Positions 9,153 through 16,505 of a stretch of 64,000 nucleotides of DNA are shown here, in pieces. Position 1 is the first letter of the stretch. The number at the start of each line of letters is the position of its first letter. A program made the translations under genes and the position numbers. Source of the stretch: Parvimonas sp015257355 (lineage in GTDB: Bacteria > Bacillota > Clostridia > Tissierellales > Peptoniphilaceae); assembly GCF_050262165.1 (NCBI RefSeq), contig NZ_CP189844.1. One strand, given 5' to 3'. The notes beneath the pieces are model-generated. The model had not been told where the DNA came from, ran no database searches, and saw nothing but the letters and a program-made list of their open reading frames with translations.

Positions 9153-9917
9153 ATGAAAAAGGGATATAACAAACCGGACTCAGAACAAATAAAAGCTCTT
9201 TTTAAAGAGTATTTTGAAAATCCCACACCAGAACTTAGAGATAAATTAATTGAAAAAAATCTATATATGGCTGAAATTTTAGCTAAAAAATATGTAAATC
9301 GTGGAATTGATTATGATGATTTATTCCAAGTTGCAAGTCTAGGCTTAATCTATGCCATAGATAGATATGATATTTCAAAAGGATTTGAATTTTCAAGTTT
9401 CGCAATGCCGACTATAGTCGGAGAAATAAAGAGATATTTCAGAGATAAAGGTTGGGTAATTCGTGTTCCAAGAAGAATACAGGAGAACTCTAAAAAAGTT
9501 AATAATGCAAAATATCATTTAACACAAGAGCTTGGAAGAACTCCAACAATTAAAGATATTGCAGACTATGTAGAACTTTCTGAAGAAGAAGTGTTGGAAA
9601 TTATGGAAGCTAGTAAGGTTTATACACCTCAATCCTTAGACCAAAGTTTTGAAAATTCAGATAGCGAAGATAAGGATACAAACTTAATTGATGTCGTTGG
9701 AGAAGATGATAAAGAATATGATTTTATTGATAATCAAGACTTTATCAGAAAAACTTTAGACAAATTATCCGAAGTTGAAAAGCAAATAATTCTTGGAAGA
9801 TATTTTGAACAAAAAACACAAGTTGCTCTTGCAAAAGAGCTAAACATTTCACAGATGACAGTAAGCCGTCTAGAAAAAAAGGCACTTGCAAAGTTTAGAG
9901 AAGAAATGAATGTATAA
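9153..9917 (+). CDS. SigB/SigF/SigG-type RNA polymerase sigma factor
   Basis: A 254-residue sigma-70 family factor with regions 2, 3 and 4. Region 2 reads NRGIDYDDLFQVASLGLIYAIDRYD followed by FEFSSFAMPTIVGEIKRYFRDKGW, the hallmark of the SigB/F/G group; region 4 ends ALAKELNISQMTVSRLEKKALAKF. It follows its two regulator genes by 4 bases and ends at a strong terminator. In other Firmicutes this cluster runs general stress response or sporulation; no sporulation genes are seen here, so a stress role is the safer inference. Confidence 0.93.
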   Translation: MKKGYNKPDSEQIKALFKEYFENPTPELRDKLIEKNLYMAEILAKKYVNRGIDYDDLFQVASLGLIYAIDRYDISKGFEFSSFAMPTIVGEIKRYFRDKGWVIRVPRRIQENSKKVNNAKYHLTQELGRTPTIKDIADYVELSEEEVLEIMEASKVYTPQSLDQSFENSDSEDKDTNLIDVVGEDDKEYDFIDNQDFIRKTLDKLSEVEKQIILGRYFEQKTQVALAKELNISQMTVSRLEKKALAKFREEMNV

Positions 9918-9920
9918 TAC

Positions 9921-9950
9921 AAAAAATCAACGGACATCCGTTGATTTTTT
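9921..9950 (+). terminator. Terminator after the sigma gene
   Basis: The stem ATCAACGG / CCGTTGAT with loop ACAT is flanked by A and T tracts, four bases after the sigma stop codon. Near-identical stems recur after the DUF4026 gene and after the first Fic gene. Confidence 0.93.
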
Positions 9951-9981
9951 TGTGGGGGTAAGTATGTAATTTGAATAATTT

Positions 9982-10238
9982 ATGTATCTTCGATACATTT
10001 ACTTTTGCTAAAGCAAAAGTATGAGATCTTTCGACTTCACTTCGCAATGCTACGTTTCGCTCAAGATGACGTATTAGGGAATAATTCTTATTTTACAGCT
10101 AGACGTTAAAAGTAAATAAGCTTACTAAAAATAATAAATAATTTTATAAGGTAAAATAATTCACGTCACAGCACTTTGAAAAGAAAATCCCCCAGCACGT
10201 CATCTCGACCGGAGTGAAACGGAGCGGAGAGATCTCAT
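9982..10238. repeat. Structured intergenic repeat, pair 1 (left and right units)
   Basis: First member of a family of intergenic elements in this window. The left unit (9982-10122) reads: hairpin TGTATCttcGATACA, hairpin TACTTTTGCtaaaGCAAAAGTA, TGAGATCT, a GC-richer core ending CTCAAGATGACGTAT, then AGCTAGACGTTAAAAG. The right unit (10151-10238) is the same plan inverted: AATAATTCACGTCA, CACGTCATCTCGACC, core, GGAGAGATCTCA. The two arms form a long imperfect palindrome with an AT-rich centre. Base composition is clearly richer in GC than the neighbouring spacer. No ORF is carried. Confidence 0.88.
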
Positions 10239-10309
10239 AAATCTCCATAATTATGAATATAGTCTATTTTAATGAAATTAAAATTATAATATTTTTAGTG
10301 TAAAAAATA

Positions 10310-10338
10310 TTGAATCTACATAATTCTTGTGTTATACT
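10310..10338 (+). promoter_or_regulatory. Promoter of the DUF4026 gene
   Basis: TTGAAT (10310-10315) and TATACT (10333-10338) are separated by 17 bases, about 35 bases upstream of the ATG. The gene therefore has its own promoter inside the repeat-rich spacer. Confidence 0.75.
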
Positions 10339-10373
10339 GACAGTGATTGTATTAATGCAAAAGGAGAAAAATA

Positions 10374-11714
10374 ATGAGTTTTTTAAAAAAGGTTGTTAAT
10401 GGATTATTTAATGGGTCAAAAGAAAAGAAAGAAGAAAATAGTCTTAAAGAAGCACCGCTTGCTTATTGGGAAGAATTTTCACATATGTTAGCATTAGTTC
10501 CTGAAAATTACACAATAACAGAAGATATTTTTGAAAATATTAAAGCAATAGATGGTATTGAAATTAAGGAAAAAAGTCTTCCAAGTGAAGATTATCCTGG
10601 AAAGATTGTTCTATCATATAAAGGAACTAATTTTGATGTAAGATTTTATCTTGGAGATTTTTATGCAGAAGAAATGTATCAATGGCAATTACAATATTTT
10701 ACAGAAGAAGAAAAAGAACATATTTTAAATGCAAAGAATGCCTTAATTGTTTATATGAAATTTGAAGGAGATGCTAAAATATGTTACCATTTACAGCTTA
10801 AGCTTGTATATGCTATGGTTCCTGAAATGGTTGCTCTTTGTGATGAAAGTGCTGAAAGAATGTTAAATAAAAAATGGGTTGAGTTAGCAGTAAAATCAAA
10901 TGTGCTTCCTGCTCCATCAAGCATATATACTGTTCAAGCAGTTTATGATGAGAATGAAGTTTGGTTACATACTCATGGTTTATGTAGATGTAATCTTCAC
11001 GAAATTGAGATTTTAGATTCAAATAAGAAAGATTACGAAGCACATTATAGCTTACTTTCTAATTATGCTTCTAGAATGATAGATGGAAATTATTCTAATG
11101 AAGATGAAGAAGATATACAATTGGGAATTTTTTATGATAGATCTCCAATAGTTGCTACATCTAAAAAATGGATTGATGCTTTGAAATATTATCCTAATGT
11201 TACTCTTGGAGGACTTGAAGATAGAAAAGAATCTCATAATTCTAAAACAAATATAATTTTCCTATATGAAAGTGAAGAAGATTATAATAATAACATTGTA
11301 AGTTTACCTTCAAAATTTACAGAAAAGTTTGTTAATAACCCAATGTTTTTCTTAAGTAAAGAAGAAACTGCTAGAATGAGTGATTTAGCCAGAGAAAGAT
11401 TTTCTTATGTTGAAAGAATGCTTAAGAAAAAACAAGAAAGCAATGAAGATATTACTATTATTATTAAATTAGGACTTGAAACAATAGATGAAGAAGGTAA
11501 TTTGGATAGTACAAATCTTGAACATATTTGGTTTGAGGCTATTTCTATGGAAGGAGATAGTTTCAAGGCAGTATTGACTCAAGAACCATATCACATTCCA
11601 GATTTACATGAAGGTGATGAGGGGTTATATTCTATAAATTATGTAAGTGATTGGAAGATTTATACTGAAAAGGGTGCAATAACACCAGAGACTGTATATT
11701 TGTTAGATTTATAA
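10374..11714 (+). CDS. DUF4026/DUF2314-family protein
   Basis: A 446-residue soluble protein without signal peptide or clear membrane segment. The C-terminal 70 residues fit DUF2314: HIWFEAISMEGDSFKAVL, then EPYHIPDLHEGDE and VSDWKIYTEKG. The larger N-terminal part resembles the DUF4026 domain usually joined to it. No function is established for either domain. The start is fixed by AAAGGAGAAAAATA before the ATG. It stands alone between two copies of the terminator-plus-repeat module, with its own promoter, so it looks like an independent accessory gene. Confidence 0.75.
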   Translation: MSFLKKVVNGLFNGSKEKKEENSLKEAPLAYWEEFSHMLALVPENYTITEDIFENIKAIDGIEIKEKSLPSEDYPGKIVLSYKGTNFDVRFYLGDFYAEEMYQWQLQYFTEEEKEHILNAKNALIVYMKFEGDAKICYHLQLKLVYAMVPEMVALCDESAERMLNKKWVELAVKSNVLPAPSSIYTVQAVYDENEVWLHTHGLCRCNLHEIEILDSNKKDYEAHYSLLSNYASRMIDGNYSNEDEEDIQLGIFYDRSPIVATSKKWIDALKYYPNVTLGGLEDRKESHNSKTNIIFLYESEEDYNNNIVSLPSKFTEKFVNNPMFFLSKEETARMSDLARERFSYVERMLKKKQESNEDITIIIKLGLETIDEEGNLDSTNLEHIWFEAISMEGDSFKAVLTQEPYHIPDLHEGDEGLYSINYVSDWKIYTEKGAITPETVYLLDL

Positions 11715-11720
11715 GGAAAT

Positions 11721-11748
11721 AAAATCAACGGAAATCCGTTGGTTTTTT
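11721..11748 (+). terminator. Terminator after the DUF4026 gene
   Basis: Stem ATCAACGG / CCGTTGGT with loop AAAT and a run of six T; nearly the same sequence as the terminators at 9921 and 13089. Confidence 0.92.
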
Positions 11749-11780
11749 GTTTGTAGAAATATTTAATTTAAATAATTTTA

Positions 11781-11930
11781 TGTATCTACGATACATTTAC
11801 TTTTGCTAACACAAAAGTATGAGATCTCTCCATTACACTCAGCTTCGCTTCGTTACAGTCGAGATGACGTATAGACGTATAAAGGAAAGTGCCTTCGTTT
11901 AATAGCTAGACGTTAAAAGTTAATAAGCTT
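11781..11930. repeat. Structured intergenic repeat, left unit only (copy 2)
   Basis: A left unit alone, with no right partner before the Fic promoter. It keeps TGTATCtacGATACA, a second hairpin with one broken pair (TTTTGCtaacaCAAAA), GAGATCTCTCC, CGAGATGACGTAT and AGCTAGACGTTAAAAG. Together with the preceding terminator it closely matches 13089-13281. Confidence 0.88.
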
Positions 11931-11977
11931 CAAAAATTGTATATTAATTTTTATAAAAACAATTTTGCCCTTAAATA

Positions 11978-12018
11978 TTGATTTATCCCTTAAAATGTGC
12001 TATATTTTAAGGGATAAA
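11978..12018 (+). promoter_or_regulatory. Fic promoter overlapped by a perfect inverted-repeat operator
   Basis: TTGATT (11978-11983) and TATATT (12001-12006) are 17 bases apart. A perfect inverted repeat with 15-bp arms, TTTATCCCTTAAAAT (11982-11996) and its complement (12004-12018), 7 bases apart, covers the spacer and the -10 box. A third half site CCCTTAAATAT lies at 11968-11978. A protein bound here would block RNA polymerase. The obvious candidate is the winged-helix C-terminus of the Fic protein itself, by inference. Confidence 0.8.
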
Positions 12019-12039
12019 ATTATTTTAAGGAGAAATTCA

Positions 12040-13086
12040 ATGAGAAATTTTAATTATTCCAAAATAAAAGATAAAAAATGGGACTCTGAAATTTTATCTT
12101 TAGTCGCTTCAATTTATAAGTATCAAGGAAAACAGGAATTATATTTAAAGCAAAGACCTGAAGAATTAAATAAACTTATTGAAATTGCAAAGATTCAAAG
12201 TACAGAGGCTTCAAATGAGATTGAAGGAATTGTTACGACAAGTTCAAGACTTAAAAAGTTAGTTGAAGAAAAGACAACTCCAAGAAATAGAAATGAACAG
12301 GAGATTGCTGGGTATAGAGATGTTATTAATATTATTCACGAAAATTTTGATGTCATTTCTATTTCAAAGAATTATATTTTACAAATGCATAAAATGATGT
12401 TCAGATATATGGATAATCCACTTGCTGGAAAGACTAAGAATATTCAAAATTATATTACTATAAATTATTCAAATGGAGAGTCAGAAACTTTATTTACACC
12501 TCTTTCACCTTTTGAAACACCTGAAGCTTTAGAAAATATCTGTAGTGAATACAATAAAGTTATTGGAAATTTTAATATAGATCCGCTTATTGCTATTCCA
12601 ATTTTTATTCACGATTTTTTATGTATTCATCCATTTAATGATGGAAATGGCAGATTGAGCAGATTACTTACAACACTTTTACTTTATAGAAGCGGTTTTT
12701 ATGTAGGTAAATATATATCTTTAGAAGCTTTGATTGCAAAGGATAAATTGGCTTATTATGAGGCACTTCAAAAATCAGGATTCAATTGGCACGAAGAAGA
12801 TGAGGATATTTTTCCATTTATGAAATATTTATTAGGTATAATTCTTGCAGGATATAAGGAATTTGAAGATAGATTTTCCATTGTAGAAGAAAATATTCCT
12901 GCTATAGAGCTTGTAAGAAAGGCTATTTCACAGAAAATCGGAAGATTTACAAAGCAAGATATTAGAGAGCTTTGTCCAATTCTAAGTCTAAGTTCTATCG
13001 AGGGTTCATTAAGGAAATTAGTAGATGATGGAGAAATAAAAAGAGAGGGCATAGGCAGAGCTACAAAATATATAAGATTAAAATAG
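12040..13086 (+). CDS. Fic family protein with C-terminal winged helix (AMPylator type)
   Basis: Fic proteins mostly transfer AMP from ATP to a protein hydroxyl. This one has 348 residues from the ATG at 12040, chosen because AAGGAGAAATTCA precedes it; an in-frame extension to 11965 would run through the promoter. The active motif HPFNDGNGRLSR lies at 197-208 and the N-terminal inhibitory motif SNEIEG at 58-63, so it should be self-inhibited. The last 60 residues look like a winged-helix domain (FTKQDIRELCPILSLSSIEGSL). It lies between two copies of a terminator-plus-repeat module. Confidence 0.9.
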   Translation: MRNFNYSKIKDKKWDSEILSLVASIYKYQGKQELYLKQRPEELNKLIEIAKIQSTEASNEIEGIVTTSSRLKKLVEEKTTPRNRNEQEIAGYRDVINIIHENFDVISISKNYILQMHKMMFRYMDNPLAGKTKNIQNYITINYSNGESETLFTPLSPFETPEALENICSEYNKVIGNFNIDPLIAIPIFIHDFLCIHPFNDGNGRLSRLLTTLLLYRSGFYVGKYISLEALIAKDKLAYYEALQKSGFNWHEEDEDIFPFMKYLLGIILAGYKEFEDRFSIVEENIPAIELVRKAISQKIGRFTKQDIRELCPILSLSSIEGSLRKLVDDGEIKREGIGRATKYIRLK

Positions 13087-13088
13087 TG

Positions 13089-13117
13089 AAAAATCAACGG
13101 AAATCCGTTGGTTTTTT
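13089..13117 (+). terminator. Terminator after the first Fic gene
   Basis: Stem ATCAACGG / CCGTTGGT with loop AAAT and six T, three bases after the stop codon. The following 80 bases match those after the terminator at 11721 almost exactly. Confidence 0.92.
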
Positions 13118-13149
13118 GTTTGTAGAAATATTTAATTTAAATAATTTTA

Positions 13150-13281
13150 TGTATCTACGATACATTTACTTTTGCTAACACAAAAGTATGAGATCTCTCC
13201 ATTCCGCTCCGCTACAGTCGAGATGACGTATAAGTGGAAATACCTTTGTTTGACAGCTAGACGTGAAAAATAAATAAGCTT
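13150..13281. repeat. Structured intergenic repeat, left unit only (copy 3)
   Basis: Left unit without partner. It carries the same broken second hairpin as copy 2 and a shorter core. Past its end, CCCTTAAATATT and CCCTTAAAAT at 13296-13325 echo the operator region in front of the Fic gene. Confidence 0.86.
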
Positions 13282-13308
13282 TTTTCGTAAATTCTCCCTT
13301 AAATATTC

Positions 13309-13347
13309 AAAAAGCCCTTAAAATAAATACTATTTTGTGGGCTTTTT
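13309..13347 (-). terminator. Terminator of the polymerase operon
   Basis: On the minus strand the stem AAAAAGCCC / GGGCTTTTT directly follows the stop codon of the last operon gene. The sequence also contains remnants of the CCCTTAAAAT half sites seen in the Fic operator, so the two regions appear to share ancestry. Confidence 0.8.
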
Positions 13348-13631
13348 CATATTGAAAATTTATGTCCGATATACTCATATCTTAAAACATGGTTATTATC
13401 AAGATGTGTATGTTCTTTAAAGATAAAGTAATGATCTTTTTTATCTCTTGAATTTATGGCATTTAGTCTAAAGTAATTTTTTTTAGTTTTTACCATAAGT
13501 CTTAGGATATCGTCAGTTAGAAATGTTAGAGGTATGTTAATATCTGAAAATCTGTAAAAGTCTTCTTCAAATTTTTGGTAATTACTACTAAAGTAGTCAA
13601 ATTGAACATTATTTTTTTCAATATTATTCAT
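13347..13631 (-). CDS. Small protein of unknown function, last gene of the polymerase operon
   Basis: A 94-residue soluble protein that I do not recognise. It is rich in Asn, Lys, Phe and Tyr and has no signal peptide, Cys pair or clear motif. The start chosen is the ATG at 13631, with GAGGTGA nine bases upstream; a TTG at 13637 is possible. It overlaps the end of the YolD-like gene by 8 bases, so it belongs to the same operon. Context suggests an accessory role in lesion bypass or its control, which is inference only. Confidence 0.7.
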   Translation of the reverse strand: MNNIEKNNVQFDYFSSNYQKFEEDFYRFSDINIPLTFLTDDILRLMVKTKKNYFRLNAINSRDKKDHYFIFKEHTHLDNNHVLRYEYIGHKFSI

Positions 13632-13980
13632 CTTCAATCACCTCTGCAACTGTAAGTTTTAAAATTTGTGAATACAAAAAGTTAGGTGTTCTATTTTTCA
13701 TATTAAGATATAGTTTTTCCTTAGTCATATCGTAGATTTTTCCAAGATATGGCTCTTTTTGTAAATTTGTATATAGTAAAATTTTTTTGTTATTAAAAAA
13801 TGCCCATGATAAGAAAAATAGTTTTTCTTCTTCGTCCATAGCTTTTGTAAAGTCAATGGTATCGCCTTCTTTGGAGAGGGCAGTTGAATGTTCTGAAATG
13901 AAAAATCCCATCCACTTAGCCATTCCTCTATCTAAATATTCTCTTGCTGATTTATAAGGCAAGTAACTACGATTAATCAT
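13624..13980 (-). CDS. YolD-like protein, partner of the Y-family polymerase
   Basis: A 118-residue protein whose segment DRGMAKWMGFFISEHSTAL matches the RG-KW-EH pattern of the YolD-like family, and whose C-terminal half (YLGKIYDMTKEKLYLNM and so on) has the expected small beta-rich layout. YolD-like genes neighbour UvrX and YqjW polymerases in Bacillus and are thought to serve in place of UmuD. Its ATG overlaps the polymerase stop as ATGA, so the two are translationally coupled. Confidence 0.78.
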   Translation of the reverse strand: MINRSYLPYKSAREYLDRGMAKWMGFFISEHSTALSKEGDTIDFTKAMDEEEKLFFLSWAFFNNKKILLYTNLQKEPYLGKIYDMTKEKLYLNMKNRTPNFLYSQILKLTVAEVIEDE

Positions 13981-15389
13981 ATAATTCCGTCAAGTCCTCC
14001 ACAATGTCCACCAATTAAGGTACTTCTTTCTTTAACTCTTGAGCCTTCCATTAAGGCTGTCGCTTTTTGAATTGATAGATAGCCAAATTTATCTCTAATA
14101 TCATCTATAGCTTTTTCTAATTTTGTATTTCTTTCTACTGTTTTTATATCGTCAAATAGAGTTAAAATCTTATAATCTCTATCTGTTAATTTATCAAATC
14201 TAACACCGATATTCCTTACAGAGCCACCTCTATATTTTTCTCTAAATAGGGATAAAATATGATTTGTAAGCTCTTTTGTACTCTGTGTTGGAGTAATTTT
14301 TTTACTTGAATTAATAGACTTTAAATCTTCATCATAACTAAAACCGATATGAATAGAAATTACAGTCGCTTTTTTATTTATTCTTCTAAGTCTTGTTGCA
14401 ACCTGTTCAGACATTTCTCGAAGTACAATTTCAATTTCTGATTGACTATTGTAATTTCTAGGTAGAATCTGTGAATTTCCAATTCCTTTTGACTGTGGGA
14501 TATATGGTTTTGTAACCTTACTCTCATCAACACCATTTGCATGAAACCAAAGCTGAACACCTATAATTCCAAACTCTTTTTTTAATCTATCAGGGTTTGC
14601 ATTTGCCAATTCTTCTATGGAATGTATATGAAGTTTTTCAAGTCTTTTTGCTGTTCTCTCTCCAATTCCCCAAAAGTCCGTTAATTTTTTTATTTTCCAT
14701 AACTTCGTTTCAACATCTTCATAAGACCAATTAGCTCTCATATTTTTATTTTTCTTAGCTTCATTATCCAAAGCTAATTTTGCAAGTAGTGGATTTGAAT
14801 TACTCATTCCAACTGTTGAAAAAATTCCCGTTTCTTTCCAAATTTCATTTTGAATTTTTGAAGATATAATATCTAGTTTTTCTCTTCTACTCATATTTTT
14901 ATCCGTAACAAAATAGTCTAATGAGGTAGTTAAATCTATAAAGCCCTCATCAATAGAATAGGGATATATCTCGTCCTTACCTGCATAGTTTTGTAGAATT
15001 TTTTGTATTTTTAAATTTTCTGCAATATAAAGAGCCATTCTAGGCGGAACAATAAAAGTTTTAGCAGCCCATTTTTCGATATAGTTTACATATTCTTTTG
15101 TTATTTTAATATTTTGTCTATAAGCATTTGCATAATTAAATTTTCTTGTATTTATATCAAAGGGAAGATCTCTACTTCTTCCAACATTTTTTTTACCGAA
15201 AACCTCTTTAAAAGTAGGAGAACTTGCAAGTATTAGACCTTTTGAATTATCAGCTCTACTCATAACACAAAGTGAGGTATTAAGAGGATGTAGTCCTCTT
15301 TTAACACATTCTACACTCGCATAAAATGACTTCATATCAATAAATGCAATGTCTGAACAGGGCTCTTTAGAATAATCTATTAAACCCAT
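13977..15389 (-). CDS. Y-family DNA polymerase (UvrX/UmuC type)
   Basis: Lesion-bypass polymerase of 470 residues. The N-terminus has FIDMKSFYASVECVKRG with the catalytic Asp and the steric-gate Tyr region, and the second acidic motif YSIDEGFIDLT lies near residue 148. Helix-hairpin-helix and little-finger regions follow. It lies 17 bases after the ImmA gene in a five-gene operon under an XRE repressor. That layout resembles prophage and integrative-element damage operons, so it probably raises mutation rate under DNA damage. Reading is on the minus strand. Confidence 0.93.
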   Translation of the reverse strand: MGLIDYSKEPCSDIAFIDMKSFYASVECVKRGLHPLNTSLCVMSRADNSKGLILASSPTFKEVFGKKNVGRSRDLPFDINTRKFNYANAYRQNIKITKEYVNYIEKWAAKTFIVPPRMALYIAENLKIQKILQNYAGKDEIYPYSIDEGFIDLTTSLDYFVTDKNMSRREKLDIISSKIQNEIWKETGIFSTVGMSNSNPLLAKLALDNEAKKNKNMRANWSYEDVETKLWKIKKLTDFWGIGERTAKRLEKLHIHSIEELANANPDRLKKEFGIIGVQLWFHANGVDESKVTKPYIPQSKGIGNSQILPRNYNSQSEIEIVLREMSEQVATRLRRINKKATVISIHIGFSYDEDLKSINSSKKITPTQSTKELTNHILSLFREKYRGGSVRNIGVRFDKLTDRDYKILTLFDDIKTVERNTKLEKAIDDIRDKFGYLSIQKATALMEGSRVKERSTLIGGHCGGLDGII

Positions 15390-15406
15390 AACTCCTCCTT
15401 ATAAAA

Positions 15407-15961
15407 TTAAATATCATTCCAATCGTCATCAAGTGGTTTATAGTCTTTTAAAAAAGTAGAATCAGGCACAAAACTATTTTGTTGATTAATATCAAGTAAA
15501 TTCATCTTTGCCATTTCAGAAATTTTTAAATTTAAAAGATTTAAGTCAACTCCAATTTCATAAGCAAGCTCTCTATCACTTTGAGCATATTTAATCATTG
15601 AAATAATGTCTTCATCAGAAATTAAAAGATGAGCAGCAAAGACATTAGCCTCCATTTCATAAATATTTGTAGGATTGAAAATTCTACTCTCATGAAAACT
15701 TGCACCTTTAATACATTCTTGTCTATGAAGTTGATCATGTCCCAATTCATGAGCTAATACAGTCTTTTTAAGACTTCCTACATTATTTGGTATGAAAATA
15801 AATCTATTTTTTAAAATAACTCTATACATACCAAGTAGGGTCTTTGTTGGATTCATATATATTAAATTAATATTGAGTAGTTTAATAAGTTCTTCGGGAT
15901 CTCTAGTTTGATATTTCTTAACAAGACTATTAACCTTGTCGTAAATCCATTTATTACTCAT
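15407..15961 (-). CDS. ImmA/IrrE-family metallopeptidase
   Basis: A 184-residue zinc peptidase. The zinc motif HELGHDQLH begins at residue 71, and a downstream acidic ligand is likely in EMEANVFAAHLL near 102-112. In ICEBs1 and in Deinococcus, enzymes of this family cleave a cognate XRE-type repressor after DNA damage. Here the gene sits 9 bases behind such a repressor gene and directly before a bypass polymerase, so the same derepression switch is the natural inference. No signal peptide is present. Confidence 0.9.
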   Translation of the reverse strand: MSNKWIYDKVNSLVKKYQTRDPEELIKLLNINLIYMNPTKTLLGMYRVILKNRFIFIPNNVGSLKKTVLAHELGHDQLHRQECIKGASFHESRIFNPTNIYEMEANVFAAHLLISDEDIISMIKYAQSDRELAYEIGVDLNLLNLKISEMAKMNLLDINQQNSFVPDSTFLKDYKPLDDDWNDI

Positions 15962-15970
15962 TTATTTTAC

Positions 15971-16369
15971 CTACTTTTTATTTTTTCCATATTTTTTATT
16001 CTTTAATTTGGATTGCCAATATGCTTCTGAAATAGCTTCAAAAAGTACATCTTTATCTTCTTCGGGAAGCTCTCCACCTGCGAAAAGGCCAGTCATAGAT
16101 TCAACTAAACTTTGAGCATCTCTTGCACCCTTATTTCCAAAACTTTCTGCAGAATTTATAATAAAGTATTCTTCATCAGTAAGTAAATAATTTACATTTA
16201 CTTCAAAAATATTTGCAAGTTTCTCATACATTTCCATTTTTCTAGGTCTTAGGTCCTTTGCTTCATAATTACTAACAGTTTTAGAAGTGGTTCCTAAAAG
16301 ATTTGCAAGTTCTTTTTGAGTTAAATTTTTCTTTTCTCTTAATGTTTTAATCTTTTTTCCAAAACTCAT
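15971..16369 (-). CDS. XRE-family transcriptional repressor
   Basis: A 132-residue regulator with a Cro/C1 helix-turn-helix at about residues 7-61 (LTQKELANLLGTTSKTVSNYEA). The C-terminal half, with RDAQSLVESMTGLFAGGELPEEDKD, is a tail commonly seen in Firmicute repressors of this kind. AAGGGGGG precedes the ATG. It is the first gene of the operon whose promoter is covered by repeated AT-rich palindromic sites, so autoregulation is likely and cleavage by the neighbouring ImmA enzyme would release the whole operon. Confidence 0.9.
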   Translation of the reverse strand: MSFGKKIKTLREKKNLTQKELANLLGTTSKTVSNYEAKDLRPRKMEMYEKLANIFEVNVNYLLTDEEYFIINSAESFGNKGARDAQSLVESMTGLFAGGELPEEDKDVLFEAISEAYWQSKLKNKKYGKNKK

Positions 16370-16384
16370 TTTACATCCCCCCTT

Positions 16385-16497
16385 ATAGAAATTAAATTTC
16401 TATTTATATATTTAAACTAATTAAATTTAGAAATTAAATTTTAAATAATAGAAATTAGATTACTACTATTATAAATTAAACTTCTATTAAAAGTCAA
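16385..16497 (-). promoter_or_regulatory. Promoter and four operator sites of the XRE-ImmA-polymerase operon
   Basis: On the minus strand TTGACT (16492-16497) and TTATAA (16469-16474) are 17 bases apart. A perfect 19-bp palindrome ATAGAAATTAAATTTCTAT lies at 16385-16403. Imperfect copies sit at 16428-16441, 16448-16461 and 16474-16488, the last over the promoter spacer. Spacing of the sites is about 43, 20 and 26 bases. This is the pattern of a multi-site repressor operator. Confidence 0.82.
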
Positions 16498-16505
16498 TAG
16501 GTAAA

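Noticed and set aside
11965..12039. Upstream extension of the first Fic gene
   Set aside because: The extra 25 codons run through the promoter and operator, while the ATG at 12040 has AAGGAG at proper distance.
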